Of a DNA stretch of 64,000 nt, positions 37,451 to 50,900 are shown one piece after another (the stretch's first letter is position 1; each line of letters opens with the position of its first letter). Where the stretch lies: contig NW_019773958.1 of the NCBI RefSeq assembly GCF_001039355.2, positions 433,254-497,253 on the forward strand. Reading direction: 5' to 3'. The translations under genes and the position numbers were made by a program. The notes beneath the pieces are model-generated. The model was given only the letters and a program-made list of their open reading frames with translations, made no database searches and had not been told where the DNA came from. The stretch is from Lingula anatina (lineage: Eukaryota > Brachiopoda > Lingulata > Lingulida > Lingulidae).

Positions 37451-39648
37451 GTAAGGGTATATAATGCATATATGATCTTTTTATTTGTAGAATAAAAGAA
37501 AATGGGTGACAATTTCCTGTAAAGTTATTGAAATTAATTTATATGAAAACTTCTCTTCTGAAACTGAAGAATGAAGAAATTGGATTTTTTCATAGACTTT
37601 TCAATTTTCAATTAATGATGTAAAGACTTCACTTTTTTATTGTCAAAAAACAAATATATGTATAGCTAAATAATTCAAGCAAAAGTTATAAAGAATTTAA
37701 AAATGTTTTGCCACATGAAACAGCAAGCTTAATTTTGTGAGATATGGTATATAGACACAAAATCAAAGCACAATTAAATGATCACTCATATTCTTCAAAA
37801 CAAGTAATACTATTATCACAACTATCATTATAAAATGATCCATATAATTTCAGTGGTACAATTGGGTCATTTCTTGGACCCTTCCACCCTAATTAACACC
37901 TGTAAAATGCAGACTGTTCTTTAATTTTACTTTTTATCTTATCTAAAGGTATGCAATTTGCTCTGTTTATGTTGGATCCTAGTCTGTAATCAACTCTTTG
38001 CACCCTAAAATTAGTTAACCTATCATTACATCATCTTTGTTTTTATTTTAATAAAAAACTTAAAACTTTTAAGATTTTCCTGTGCAAAATCTGACTGGAC
38101 TTGCATGGCCACCCACATCGAATCTGCTAGATAGCTGAGGAAGCTGTCAGGAGGCCACAGCTCTCAGCCAGTGAGGACTAAATCTGACTATATGGAAAAC
38201 TCCTTGGTAAAATTGCTTATTTTAAAATTCTTGAATAATGACATAGTGAATGAAATACCCAAGCCAGTTGTGGCACTATGTGTAACGTTAGCAATAATTT
38301 TTTAAAAGTCTGAAATATCTTAATTGCCAGTCTGATTTTTACATATATACTAAGTATAATCACATATAAAAAATAATAATAATCAAGCCATTTGACATTT
38401 AGGCCAGTGATAACCATAAATTTGCACCCACCGTACACCTTTTTGTCAATATATTTTTTAATTCCATCAAGGGGAGGCATTATTATATGATGCTTAAAGC
38501 TACTGCAGTACCTACTTGATAATTTAATTATTGAAGTATACAGTCATCATATAAATAACAATGAATGTCCACCACTTGGAAAATGAGTCATAGATTCTAC
38601 AAAGATACATAAAAAACATGGCTTAAAAACTAATAACAAAAAGGAGCCATGTATTGAATATTTGAAAGAAACATCTGTAACTTGAATAGGGGCACCTATG
38701 TATTGGTTGCTCTATTGTAATGCCTCTGGTAAAACTGGGTCAAGAAAGGTAGGGGAACAAAAGAACTTCATAGTACTGTGTAAAATTATTGGACATGGTT
38801 CAACACAGGTAAAATTATAGGTGCACATGTATATTTGTGGTTGTGGCTGAGAGATATATTCAATGCGTATGAGGAAATAACTGATCACTTAACCCTATGA
38901 GATACATGTAATAAGGAACCCTAATGATAAGTTGGAAGAGAACTGTGTTCAATCTGTTACAGGCAATTTGTTTGTGAAGGATTTTCACCTGTTCAGGTAG
39001 GTACAAATACTATCAAGAAGCCAGATTCACAGCTTTTGCGGGAAACATATATACTCATACCACAGATACACTCTGGACTAAGTTTGTGTTAAATTATAGT
39101 AAACTTCACAGGTGTACTGTACAAGGTGTTATCTTTTGAGGTGAGAATTAAAGTAAATGGAATCAGTTTCATTCATTATTTCATCTCGTTTCATGTATGT
39201 CAGACAGACAATAGAATTGGTACACTGTAGTAGTAGTAGTATATATAAGATGATGAAATCTTACAACCTCACTGTGGTTCTTTTTGGGATTTTTTTACAT
39301 GTACATGTACATTCAGTGTCCATGCAGGACAATTATTAATTTTCTTTCATTGCTATGGCTGTAATTCTTTAAACATGTGTGTATACTCATATACTATTAA
39401 GATCACAGAATCTGTTAACAATGAGTATAAATATAAAATAGCATGATCCCAATCAGCTCCTCATTGCTCAGTTTATGATGTTGACACAATGTTCTGGTGG
39501 CTACATATTCATGTATTTATCACCAACTTGATTGCCTCTCAGATAAGGTGGGAATATGTGAAACAGAAATTGAATAGTCTACAGCAATCTCTGAAACAAA
39601 AGTGTAGGTCAATATAGGCTACTTCCTTCCCTGTTTACTCCAGTAAAA

Positions 39649-39788
39649 TTATGTCAAGTCACAGGTGAGTTCAGGTAAGTCATTATATGGGAGCCATTTA
39701 TTGCTTACTGGAGCATAGCCCGCTGATGCATACCGATAGGGATACTGCCTGTACTGAGGCTGAGGAGCTTCTAGTAAGTTATTTTTTA
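39649..39788 (-). CDS. Possible terminal exon of an unidentified reverse-strand gene
   Basis: On the minus strand a strong acceptor (TTATTTCATCTCAG, AG at 39789-39790) precedes a 46-codon frame ending in TAA at 39649. The peptide is rich in Pro, Gln and Tyr (E-A-P-Q-P-Q-Y-R-Q-Y-P-Y-R-Y, then A-S-A-G-Y-A-P). A good donor (CTCCA|GTAAGC) also lies inside, so it could instead be an internal exon. No partner exon on this strand was found, so it may be chance. The composition recalls the tyrosine/proline-rich exon at 49960-50170 of the plus-strand gene. Confidence 0.2.
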
Positions 39789-41940
39789 CTGAGATGAAAT
39801 AAGAAAAAAAGAAGTACATAGTGTTTTCCTTTTTATATCCATTGGGATAAAGCATGAACATAATTATTCTAATTTCAATGATAATATTCAAGAATGCAGG
39901 AGAAGATTTTTATTTTGAATATAAGAAAATATTTGTTTCTTATATTTTCCATATGTAAAGGGTCTGTACTATACACTACTGAGTATTATATGTGTTTTTA
40001 TACCAAAGGCGTTGTTATCTTATCATAATTTATATATTAGATGCACAAAGAAATGTGAACAAAATCTTCCTTGAGATGACTTAACTTGCCTTGTGCTTGG
40101 ACCCACCAAACAGTGATGGGTCCCTTAAATTTAGATAATATTACTTTTTTATTCATTATTTATCCAGAAGTACCAATGGTTCAGTACTCACAGTTGCTTT
40201 CACTGGTTCAATGTTTAAAAAATCCAATTATTCATTTACCCGTTTACACTGATATTGCTTTGTTGCTTATATGGTCAGAATAATAGGTTCACTTAAACAC
40301 TGATGAAGATAGATTTCATATCTTGGACCCATCACACTTGTTGTACAATGGGTCCAAGAATTATAACTTTGCATTCACTTTATACGTATATATGTCCTCA
40401 CTAACAGTTAGTCAAAGTGCCAATCTGTAACAATCCTAGTTCCTAGATAAGATCATCCTGTTATAGACATTGTTGTGGTTTACCAAACCGAAAATATACT
40501 TCAGGCATTCAGCCAAGCATTGTTTACCAACAAACAGGTTGGCCAGTGCATGGTAAATTGTCCATGATTTAGTTCTTTTTAGTTAAGTTGCAGCCAAATG
40601 GTAGGGTAAAAAGCATGCTCTCTTTGCTGGGAACATTACTGCACTTTGCACCAAAAAGAAATTATACTTTTTGTATTGCTGCCACTTTGGATGACTTAAT
40701 TCAATCTTGTTGATTAATCTGAAAACTTATGCTGATGGTCTTTGTTATATGCCATATAATATACTAGCTACGTATAAGCATTCCTAGGTAAAATTGGGGA
40801 AATGTGAAAAATTGCAATAATTAGACACAGGAATCAGCCCTATGTAGTTGATGTGATAACACAGTTATGTATGTAGAACCTTTGGTTATGTACATGCAAC
40901 TGAGCCCAGTATATATAATGGTAATTTATATGGTTGATACAAAAATGTCCTGGACTTAAAAATGTAATTCCTCTAAAATTAGATACTGATGATTCTACAA
41001 AATTCTGCTTATAGTACTACCTCTTGACGATGCCTTTGGGACATATATGTTTTGTCTTCATAGTTTTTATCATCTATAGCCATGTACCAATATGTGGTAT
41101 TCAATACAACAAATAATGTACAAATATGTATATTGCCTCGTCTTTCACTTTTACCTCATGAAACTGTGCTGTTTTCATTTCAGGCAGTTGTGCAGGTGCG
41201 TGATAATAAGATTTGAATTAAGAGCATGGGTAAACAGTCAATACAAGAAAAATGAAACCAGCAGTGAAGGTTTATTTTCCCTCTATTTAAACTGTTGGTC
41301 CCTGATTTCCACACACAACATGAAACAGAAAGTAAACTGATAAAACACTAGGTAGAAGTGGCAGATTTCTTTAACTGAATTTTCTTTCTTTGTTTCCCTT
41401 TTTTTTTTTTTTGAGTGAGATGTTAATGAGCATCACGAGAAGTTGACATGTAACATTAAAATGATAAACATTTAGGTAATTTCATCACCTTTAAATAAAA
41501 AGACAATAAAGCTCAAGGAAATGTAAACTTGAGTAAACAAGAGACCTCAGCAGGTGGCATATTTGATTTGGTTCTCTTACATGTGATGCTGGTGTATGTA
41601 GAAAGATGTTATTTTAGATATGTCATTTCTTGCACATTATTATCTGTCTCAAATCATTTTGCAATTTTTGGTAGTCCATAAGAAACTCTCAATCCAAGTA
41701 GCGTGTAAATTTGCATTTACTTGTTCTCAAGGGTGCCATCAGTGCTTATACAAAAGAATGCAATGAGAACACCTCATGGACTTTTCTAGTGTCTGATTGT
41801 CATCTAGAATAGCAACACAAAAACCTCTATCAGAATATTTCATCTTTTTGTTATTGACCTCTAATGACTATGATGTGTTGATATTTCACAGAAATGCATC
41901 TTGATGTTTCTACTTTTCAGATTGAGATCTTCCCAGAGAA

Positions 41941-44900
41941 ATGCAGTCCGTTCCTCCATCACACTATCCAGAGGATGGCTACCTAAAGCCAAGCTTCTAT
42001 GACAATAGACTAGCTGCACAGGAGTTTGGTTCTTATCCTAGAAGAGGAAAATATCATGATTCAGGTTATTTAAATTTTGATACATCATGTTTGCGTGGGT
42101 TATCAGAATTTGTACTAGAAACATCTATCTATTGTTTTTATTCTATTTTAATTGATTTTGATTTCATTTCTTTGTTTTGATATTTATTCATTTATTTACA
42201 TGTATCAAGTAATTTTGATATAATAATCATTGTGTGTGTGTGTGTGTGTTTTCAGGGTTTGAAGTGACTTTTCTGTTGGTTATCAATATCTTTTTGCTAA
42301 TTTTCTCAGTTCTCTGTCAATGCAGTTAGTGGTTATTCCCCTCTCACCCCATTTTAGTCACTATAAGTTAGACAAGACTAACACAACATTAATGTTGGCT
42401 ATCTTTATTTTGTTAAAAAAATGTGGGTATTTCTAATAATAATGCAGTGATTAAGCAGTGCTTTTTTAAAAATAAGAAAATTGAAGCAAAAATATTAATT
42501 CCATTTTTGAATAATATTTCTAATTTATATAGCGCATATAAAAGTTAAAATAAATGGAATTCAAGTATCCTTTATAAGTTGAACAAAACAGATGCTTGTG
42601 GTTTAAGTTTTAAGTTTAAATAAGAACATAGTTGCCAATCCACCAGTAATCAACTGCATGCTGCTTAATATCAGTTGATTCAGGTGGGCATCTGCTTGTC
42701 AGGAACCACGCAGAATTTATCTATAAATCAAATTTAGAAACAGGCTCAAAATACGGACACCATTGAATGCTTTTAGGTTGGATAACGCATTAATACTACC
42801 TTCCAGATTCGTGGTCAAAATAGTTACGTGAAAATCGCTATGAGGAAGTCCAACGCTGACAACAGTAACCAGTTTCAATCATTTTATGTTCACTAGTCGC
42901 TTGCTCAGGTACATTCTTACAATATGTGGAGACTCGCACTCTTTAGTATCAAGCCAAGACAATGGCTTAATTCATGAACTTCTTAATCAATGGCTTCTTA
43001 ATCATAATAGTCAACAAGCCTACTCTGCATCTGTAGACTTAACATAACATATTATAAGGAGTTATACAGACTACAGTAAAAAGTTATTACGTGAAGTTAC
43101 TGAAATTGCCTGTCTCCGACATGCTGGACTAATCTCAAGACGCCAGGTACATGTACTACCAAACCTGTCTGAACTTTTGTCAGTGTAAATAAACATGTGT
43201 ATATATAGTCCAGACTGAAGGTGTGCAGGTGATTCAAACTAAATGGGCTTCTTTCATGAAATATGTCATGTGACCCCTTGCTCTGCCAATCTCTGTGGTA
43301 ACTTACATGTATTATGTGAGGCCAGCCTAAATGCAGTTTTTATTGAAAAGAGTGCACTTGGATAGAAACATGCTGCAACCACAGTATATCTGGCTATATT
43401 AATCTGGTTGAGAATTCTAAAAATTCTTTTACTTTATCGACTTTCTTTTGTAAATTTGTGAAGGTGGAAGTAATTTAAGGACAATTTTTTCATGCAACCT
43501 CTTCATTTTGTGGGTTACAAAAGATCCGGGACAGCTGTGTGTATGGGTAGTGGCACCACTCCTGATTTAAAGTTAACTCATAAGTCGTGGAAAATGGAAT
43601 GTTCCATTTGAGTTCTTTCACTAATTTAGAGAAAGTTGTCAAAAGCAAAACTGAAACTGTGCTTCAAAGTTTTTCAATGGTTTAGGCATTAAAAAGCAAT
43701 TGTGAAATTTCGTGTTAAATTCATTTGACCTACATTACTTATTAGAGATGTTGGTATGTCATGGGGGCCTACACATGTGTGCACACTATTAACTGGATTA
43801 TGCTTTCACGTCACTGGCTTAACAACCAGCAAACTTTTTATGCCCAGGCTGCGTTCTCAAGAATTAACTTCCTGTGAAAAGAAAATGGAGTATAGTTACA
43901 CTCCTTTGAGTACCACATCTGAGCAATCAGAGGGTAAGTTGACATATTTTCACGGACACTTTATATACTCTACTTGTTTTTCTGATGTGCAGCTTCAACT
44001 GTGAAAAAAGTTATGAGGATTTATGACATTACATTTGCTTGAACTACTCCTAGAGTTCTTGTCAGGGATCATGATGTCTTTTTATTTAGTTGTCTGTGTA
44101 TGTTATGTGCATATATGTAAAATTAGTTGTGAAGGGAGCCTGTTAAATGCCTATCTATATAAACATTTTAGTATTCAAAATAAAGTATATATACAGTACT
44201 AGTATATGCCAGTACTACTAGTATAGATAAAACTTATAGCCAGGTCAGAAGCCAGGAGATTGGTTTCATGATCAGAATTTTACTGGTTATTTAGTCATTA
44301 TATACGTGTAGCACCACACTGCGTTACAAAATCCAATGAATGTTACAGTGGGCATACAGTCTCCAATAGCAAGGATCAGAAGAACAGGATGGGTCAGTAC
44401 TGGTTCTGTAGGTTAAGCAGCTTTTCTATTTCCCTGAATTGGCACCTTTGATTTTTATCAAAACACGCCTGTGCTTAAATGCCTTGGAAAGGAGAAAATA
44501 TGAATGAAGCCTGCCCCCCTCCCCTCCATACTCACCCACTATTATACAGATGATGATGCATTTTATCAATAGCTAAGACTTATTAATATATCAAATTTTT
44601 GTGCATTTTATGATTATTACATATACTCTGATTAGTTTGGTATGATGATATATGGCAGTTAGTGTACCTGTCGCTGTTTTAAGTCTAATATGGTGAAATA
44701 TATACTGCTATCAATTAAAGAATAGGTATCCAAATATCTGCTAATATTCCTAGGCAGAAACTACTTCAGATGACAGATTGCAATTTGACTTGATTTTTTC
44801 CCAGTTTGATATATATATCATGTACGTAGGTCTAAAATGTAGGGCAGGACAAACATGTGCCAACTCTAGTGCTTTGACCGCATTTTCTCTATTTTTGTCC

Positions 44901-47900
44901 ATGTTCTATTTTAATTTTTAATGAAGATACCCTATATTTAATCCAGGAGTCTTCTATAATTTGCCCTTGCAAAGTCCATCTAGCTTGTGTCACGGTTGTG
45001 GGATGTGATCACTAAAGAAAAGAAAAAAATAATAATAATTAAAAAAAATAATAATAAACTATGAACCTAGAAGAATATTTTTTCAAAAGTGTTATTTAAA
45101 CAAACCTTGGTAATCAAAGCTGGTATTTTGATTAAAAAATGCATGTAGATACTGTTAGGAAATTATTAAGCATTTGATTTTGTCATGATTTACAAGGGCA
45201 TACATTTTGTACTTTTTTTGCACTTGACAGCCATACAAACATTTACTGCCATGTGTAATTGAAGCTTTTGGCCTTTTTGTTCTGTTTGAGTCATCAAATT
45301 TGGTGGAATTTAAAACACGAAAAAAGTTTGGCATTGAAAATTTCACAGTTCAGTAACTTAGCTGCTATTTTCATTTTGTCCCAGCTTTTGATAAAAAAGT
45401 TATGTTGACTTTTGGAGAAAAAAAGACAGGAAGTCACAAGATAGAAACTTTGCACACCAATTGTAATTGTAAGTGGGCAATAAAACAAGACTGTAAAGAA
45501 GAGATCAAGACAATTCATTGAGGCACTCTAGATGTCATGTTTCAGCAATTATTTTGTAGAGATGCTGTCAGTGTTTAGTGTTCATCCAAGACTTGCTGGA
45601 ACACATAAGCAGAAACAAGGTATTCAGCATGACATAGAGTTTTGATTATCAATACACTACATGGTGAATTTTCTTTCATTTTTTTTTAGCAGAATTTACT
45701 TTTAAGGCTCTTAATTAATTGAAATTATCTTGGTTACATTTATTCATTTTTCAACTATTTATCTGTTCATGAAGATATTTTTCTTACATTTGCAGCCTGA
45801 ATAATTTATTTAATGCCAGAGAATTGTTTAAAAAAAGAAGCCCAAAATTGAAGAATGATTTCATTTTTGGAAGTATATAGTTTGATAACATATCTTAATA
45901 ATATAATGTTTTGTTCAAGATTGTCTTTGTTTTTATATGAGTTGTCAGCTTAACTTGACATGACAAGAGTTTGTTTTACATGATGACGACATTAGCATTA
46001 TTGTTTTGATTTGATATAGAGGACAGATAAGATCATGATATGAAGTACAGTTTACTTTCCATTGACATTTTAATGCCAAAAGTGATATTGAACAGGGAGG
46101 TACGGCATGGAAGATAAGGTTAGAAAACATACTTCTATGATGTTTTGGTATTGTACAGGAGAATTTACATAGTAAAAAATTGTGTCACTATTTTCATCAA
46201 CAATAATGTACAATATCTTAGTACAACTAGCATGCATGCTTAAAGGGACAATTAAAATCTGTTGGTTTTGGCATGAAAACAAAAACACACTCATGTCAGT
46301 ATTGTCAGTCAGACCATCTGAATCCAAAATCTAAAAGACCCTTTGACTTATATTTTTAAAAAGAATTCACCTTCAAACCAAGTGAACGGCAACATGTATG
46401 TATTCCTTGCATGAACAGTTAGTATCACATTTTGAGTGTAATTTCATTTTTTAAAATTTTCTGAGAGGGCATGGGCAGAGAGAGCAATGATCATTAGATT
46501 GCTTTCCATTTACTTTTTTATGAAATAATGAAACATTTGAAAATATATCTGATAACTGTGTAATTGCTGTGCTTCAACAAAATACGGGTTGAAAAGCACA
46601 CCAAAAAGATGTTTATTATAGTACGTGATATTTAAAATCCCAACCCTGAAGACACCCACTTCTGTACCTGACTAAACCCCACTCATCTGCATCTCCCCCT
46701 CAACAGATGTGCCAGTTATGCCATCAAGCACACAAGGAAAATAATATCTGACTTGTCAAAAGTGACTAATTTTTCTTATGCAAACTAATGGACACTGTCA
46801 CCCAGTTCCAAGGCCCAGCCTTCAGTTATAATGTATTCTGATGAAATGAATCAGATGTGCATGGGACAGGTCTGACAGGAGGGAGGTGTACAAGTGGTAA
46901 CCTGATCATACTGGAAGCTCCCACTCCAGCTACTGTAGGATAACTGGGTCATAGTCCCTGAGTTTTGTATTGAATAAGTTTGGGTGTATTCCCTCAGTGT
47001 TAAACAATTTAGGACCACAGCCTGGTTGGAGATTTTTTGGGCTCTTGTGAGCCTAGAAATGGTGGATTGAGATTTGTACATAGGTGAGATATGGTATTTA
47101 TTAATTTATATACTTGAGTGTCTTTGTTTGTACAAATGAATGCAGTGCACCACAACTTGGTATTCAGTCGGATATCATCTGGCATTCCTTAGGGTGTTGA
47201 ATTGTGAAAGTCAGGATTCTTTTTATGAGCAAAAAGATGTGTGCTGTTTGTCTGTGCACGTGGTGACTGAAATGTCTTATGATAATCGAGGTTTTTAAAT
47301 GCCTTAATTATACATGTATGATGCAAGGTATTTGCCAAGTTGAATGTCTTGTCTTAAAGTTAATTAACGGTTAAATTTATATGATATGCTGTAGATGGAG
47401 ACTAATATGTGCTATTACTAACAGTTAAACATCTGAGAGAAGGTGCATTTATGTACTTGAGTGTGTTTATACCTGATGATAAATACAGGGATAATTTGTC
47501 CAACAAAATTACCCAGACATATGTTAAGTCAGTATAAATATCTCTAATGAAGGAAAATATGTGTTTGGTAATGAATTTTTATGGTGTACCTTTGTGAGTT
47601 TTTAAAAATCAATTTGTCTTTCATTTTAATTTGCATGTACCCCTCAACAAGGTAATTCTTGAAGCCACTAATGCCCCAGAAAGTGAATATTTTTAGATTT
47701 TTACTGTTCATTGCTGATATGAGTTAGTGAAAACTTGTAATCCTCATATTTCACTCCTACGTACAACAGCTAACCAAAAAAGGAATGCATTTTCAGAAAG
47801 TGAAAAGAATATGGGCCATTTGAGTACAAGTGAATTAATCTGTTTTTGATGGGCTTACATGAAGTTAAAGTGCAGTGGCATAAGTTATGGTAAAAAAATA

Positions 47901-50900
47901 TGTTCAGACACACCATTTCAAAGACCACACGGATCACGAGGCGTATAAATGTGCTACTGAATTTTAATTGAACAAAAGAGACTTAAGACTAGGCAAATGT
48001 TAGTCATTTAAATTTACCTTGAACAAGTAAAGGATTAAAGAATTTTAACTTAAAATTTGGAAGCATACATGGATAGTGCTTTTGTGTCATTTCATCACAT
48101 CCCAAGACCATCCCTTGGACAATTATGGACAACTGGACAGCTTGGTAAATATTATTGTCTTAAGGATCTAGATATGTGCATTTTTATGAGTCACTTCTGA
48201 ATGCAGCTAACAGTATACAGGTGTATGCACTGGATAAGATGCATTGATTACTTATATGGGTCCTTTTTGTTTCAGACAACAGTTTTTCCAGATCTAATTT
48301 TCACTAGTAAGATTGGTGATATATGGAATCTAGGACTGTGCATTTGGTCCTTAATTAAACAAATGAATTTTGACATTTTAATATTTTTACAGGGATCAAG
48401 ATTTACTTGTGTATACTACTGTCTATAGTGCTCGGAAGACAATCCCTTATCCAGTAAATTTTACTTCATTGAATGTAGCAAGACATTTTATCATTTAGTC
48501 ATCATATCAATTCCAATCTAAGTCAAAATTATTACACCATGAGTTTTTATATGTATCAGACTCTTTGTGTGCATCTGTACTATTTTGTAGCAATCATTTT
48601 TGAGAGCTTATGCACTCATGAATCATTTTTTAATAATATGCATAATGGATGATGTTCATACACAATACATAAAACTGACACAGGAATCCATGCATCACTA
48701 TTCCAATTTTTCATTTTAAGGTGTAACAAGTTTTTCTTGTAGAACATTTGAGATTTTACGTTGATGACTGCATACATGAAATCTATTGTTGTGCAACTCC
48801 TGATAGCACTGAAATTAGTAGCACTTCATCATTCTTCTTTTACCCTGTGGGCATGTACAGCCCCAGACATAAAACTTTGGCTGGAATTTCTGTGGTTATA
48901 GATTCATGAGTACCATAAAACTATAAAACTTGGCCATGTTCCATTAAAAATAGTAGATTGTTTTATCTGGAAGCCAATGCGACCAATCTAAACAAAACTA
49001 GAGTACATGTATATAGCAATTTCTAACAAAGAAATAGTGCAACTTTTTTTCTATTGAATGGTAGATTTTATTGTCTGGAATAGGCAACAGGAGAGGAATT
49101 ATGGATCATCCCTATTAAATTAATTAATAATTTACCATTTATGCACCATGTACTTCAATATGTATTCAGACCACAAAAAGTCCATGATCAATTTTTTGGA
49201 TCATGCAAATTGGAAACATATTATCATGTCCACCCTGATGTTAATGCAAAAGATAAATGCATATGATATTGCGTCGATCATAGCATCACTGAGCCAATGC
49301 CAAACTTCCCCATATTTTAATCTCTATCTATTTCTCAAGTCATTAATTGTTATCATAATAGGGCTGGCCAATAAAATAGTGATTTGCCAGCTGATAGACA
49401 TTCTGTACATGTTTGTATTCAAGCCCAGTATGATCTCTTGAGCTGCCAACTCACCAGGTGTTATAGGCTGATGGCTACTGGGTATAAGCTTTATCAATAG
49501 GCAAAAGCTTAGACAAGTTTTTGAAATATATAAAGGTACAGTTATGATTTGATTTTTTTAATGTGGGAAAATTGTTAGTCGTTCAGATAATTAATTTTGA
49601 AATCATTAAAAATCATAATCTGTATAGCATTGTTAGTGCTTTGACTGTATAGAATAGAACTGTAGGGTGGCCTGCTTTTCAATTTTGTGGCTACCACTCA
49701 ACAAGAATGTTCTAATTTTAAGAATTTATGACTTAAAAAGATACAGTATCTGTAAAATTCACAATTTCCCCATTAAAAAGACCGAGTCATTACCCAAGTT
49801 GGAGGTGTAAAAGTAGGTTTAGTGAGAAGTAGAGAAACAAAACAAAATTTGAGAAGAATGTTCATCTGTTGATTTGTGAACATCTTTGAAGCAGAATGAA
49901 ATTTCACTGAAGGCAAACAACAATGTCAAACCTTTGAATCTTTTATTGTCAATTAACAGGTGTAGCTGACTGTGAAAGTGTCCACGCTGACATTCCAATG
50001 CAGACCGTGGGGAAACCTCCTTATGCGCAGGGGGCACCAGCTGGGTACCAACCGTCTACACCCTATGACAAGTACAACAAAAGGGCAGTAAGCAATATGT
50101 ACGATGGCAAGAAAAGACCGGAGAGTGCACACCATTACAATGAAATGTATGAAGAATTGCCAGATTACAAGTAAGTATTTTGTTATATCATATATATTTA
50201 CATTTTATATTTTTAATTATTTTACTCATTGTTTGTACACAGTATTAAGCATAAAATAATAGAAGGATTTTGATGACATTTTCAGGAAAGGTCACAAATT
50301 GGCCAAGGAAGAAATGATTAGATTTTGTTGATGATAAATAAGTAAATTGATTAATTGTTAATTTTAGTTAATTTTTGTTTTGTTTATTATTTGTTTTCAA
50401 TGTTGCATATAGGTATAAAGTGCTTAATTATAATATGGTCATAAATTCATTAAAACATGAAGTATCATACATCAAATGGCTTGTATTTGTGTACTCTTTA
50501 ATTTTGCTTATGTTTTTGGGTTTTAAAAACTAATTTTACAAGTTGCTTTGCTCTCTGAGCAATTTCATTTATTTAATTCATGTTGGTAGGTGTGGTATTA
50601 GATGGTTATATGCTGTACTGCTGTATATTATAATAATTAATGTTACTTTTTTGGTTTTTCTTCATTTCTAAAATGTTAACTTATACAAAAAATTGCACTG
50701 GTTGTGCATAGCAAGAATTTTAACTTAATTTTCATCACATGCTCCTTTTTTTCAAGACGTCCACCCTCTCCACCTCCGCTCCACAGTTTGCCTAGCATGT
50801 TGGATGCTACAGATAATTCCAGAGACTCTCCCATATCAATGAATCAGTCCAAAACACAGCTTATCAATAATAATGTAGGGGAAAGGTAATGCATAACATA

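Noticed and set aside
46854..47081. 76-codon minus-strand frame rich in Ser, Thr, Tyr and Gln
   Set aside because: No acceptor or donor in a useful phase was found and no family resemblance; kept only as a note because local GC is higher than around it.
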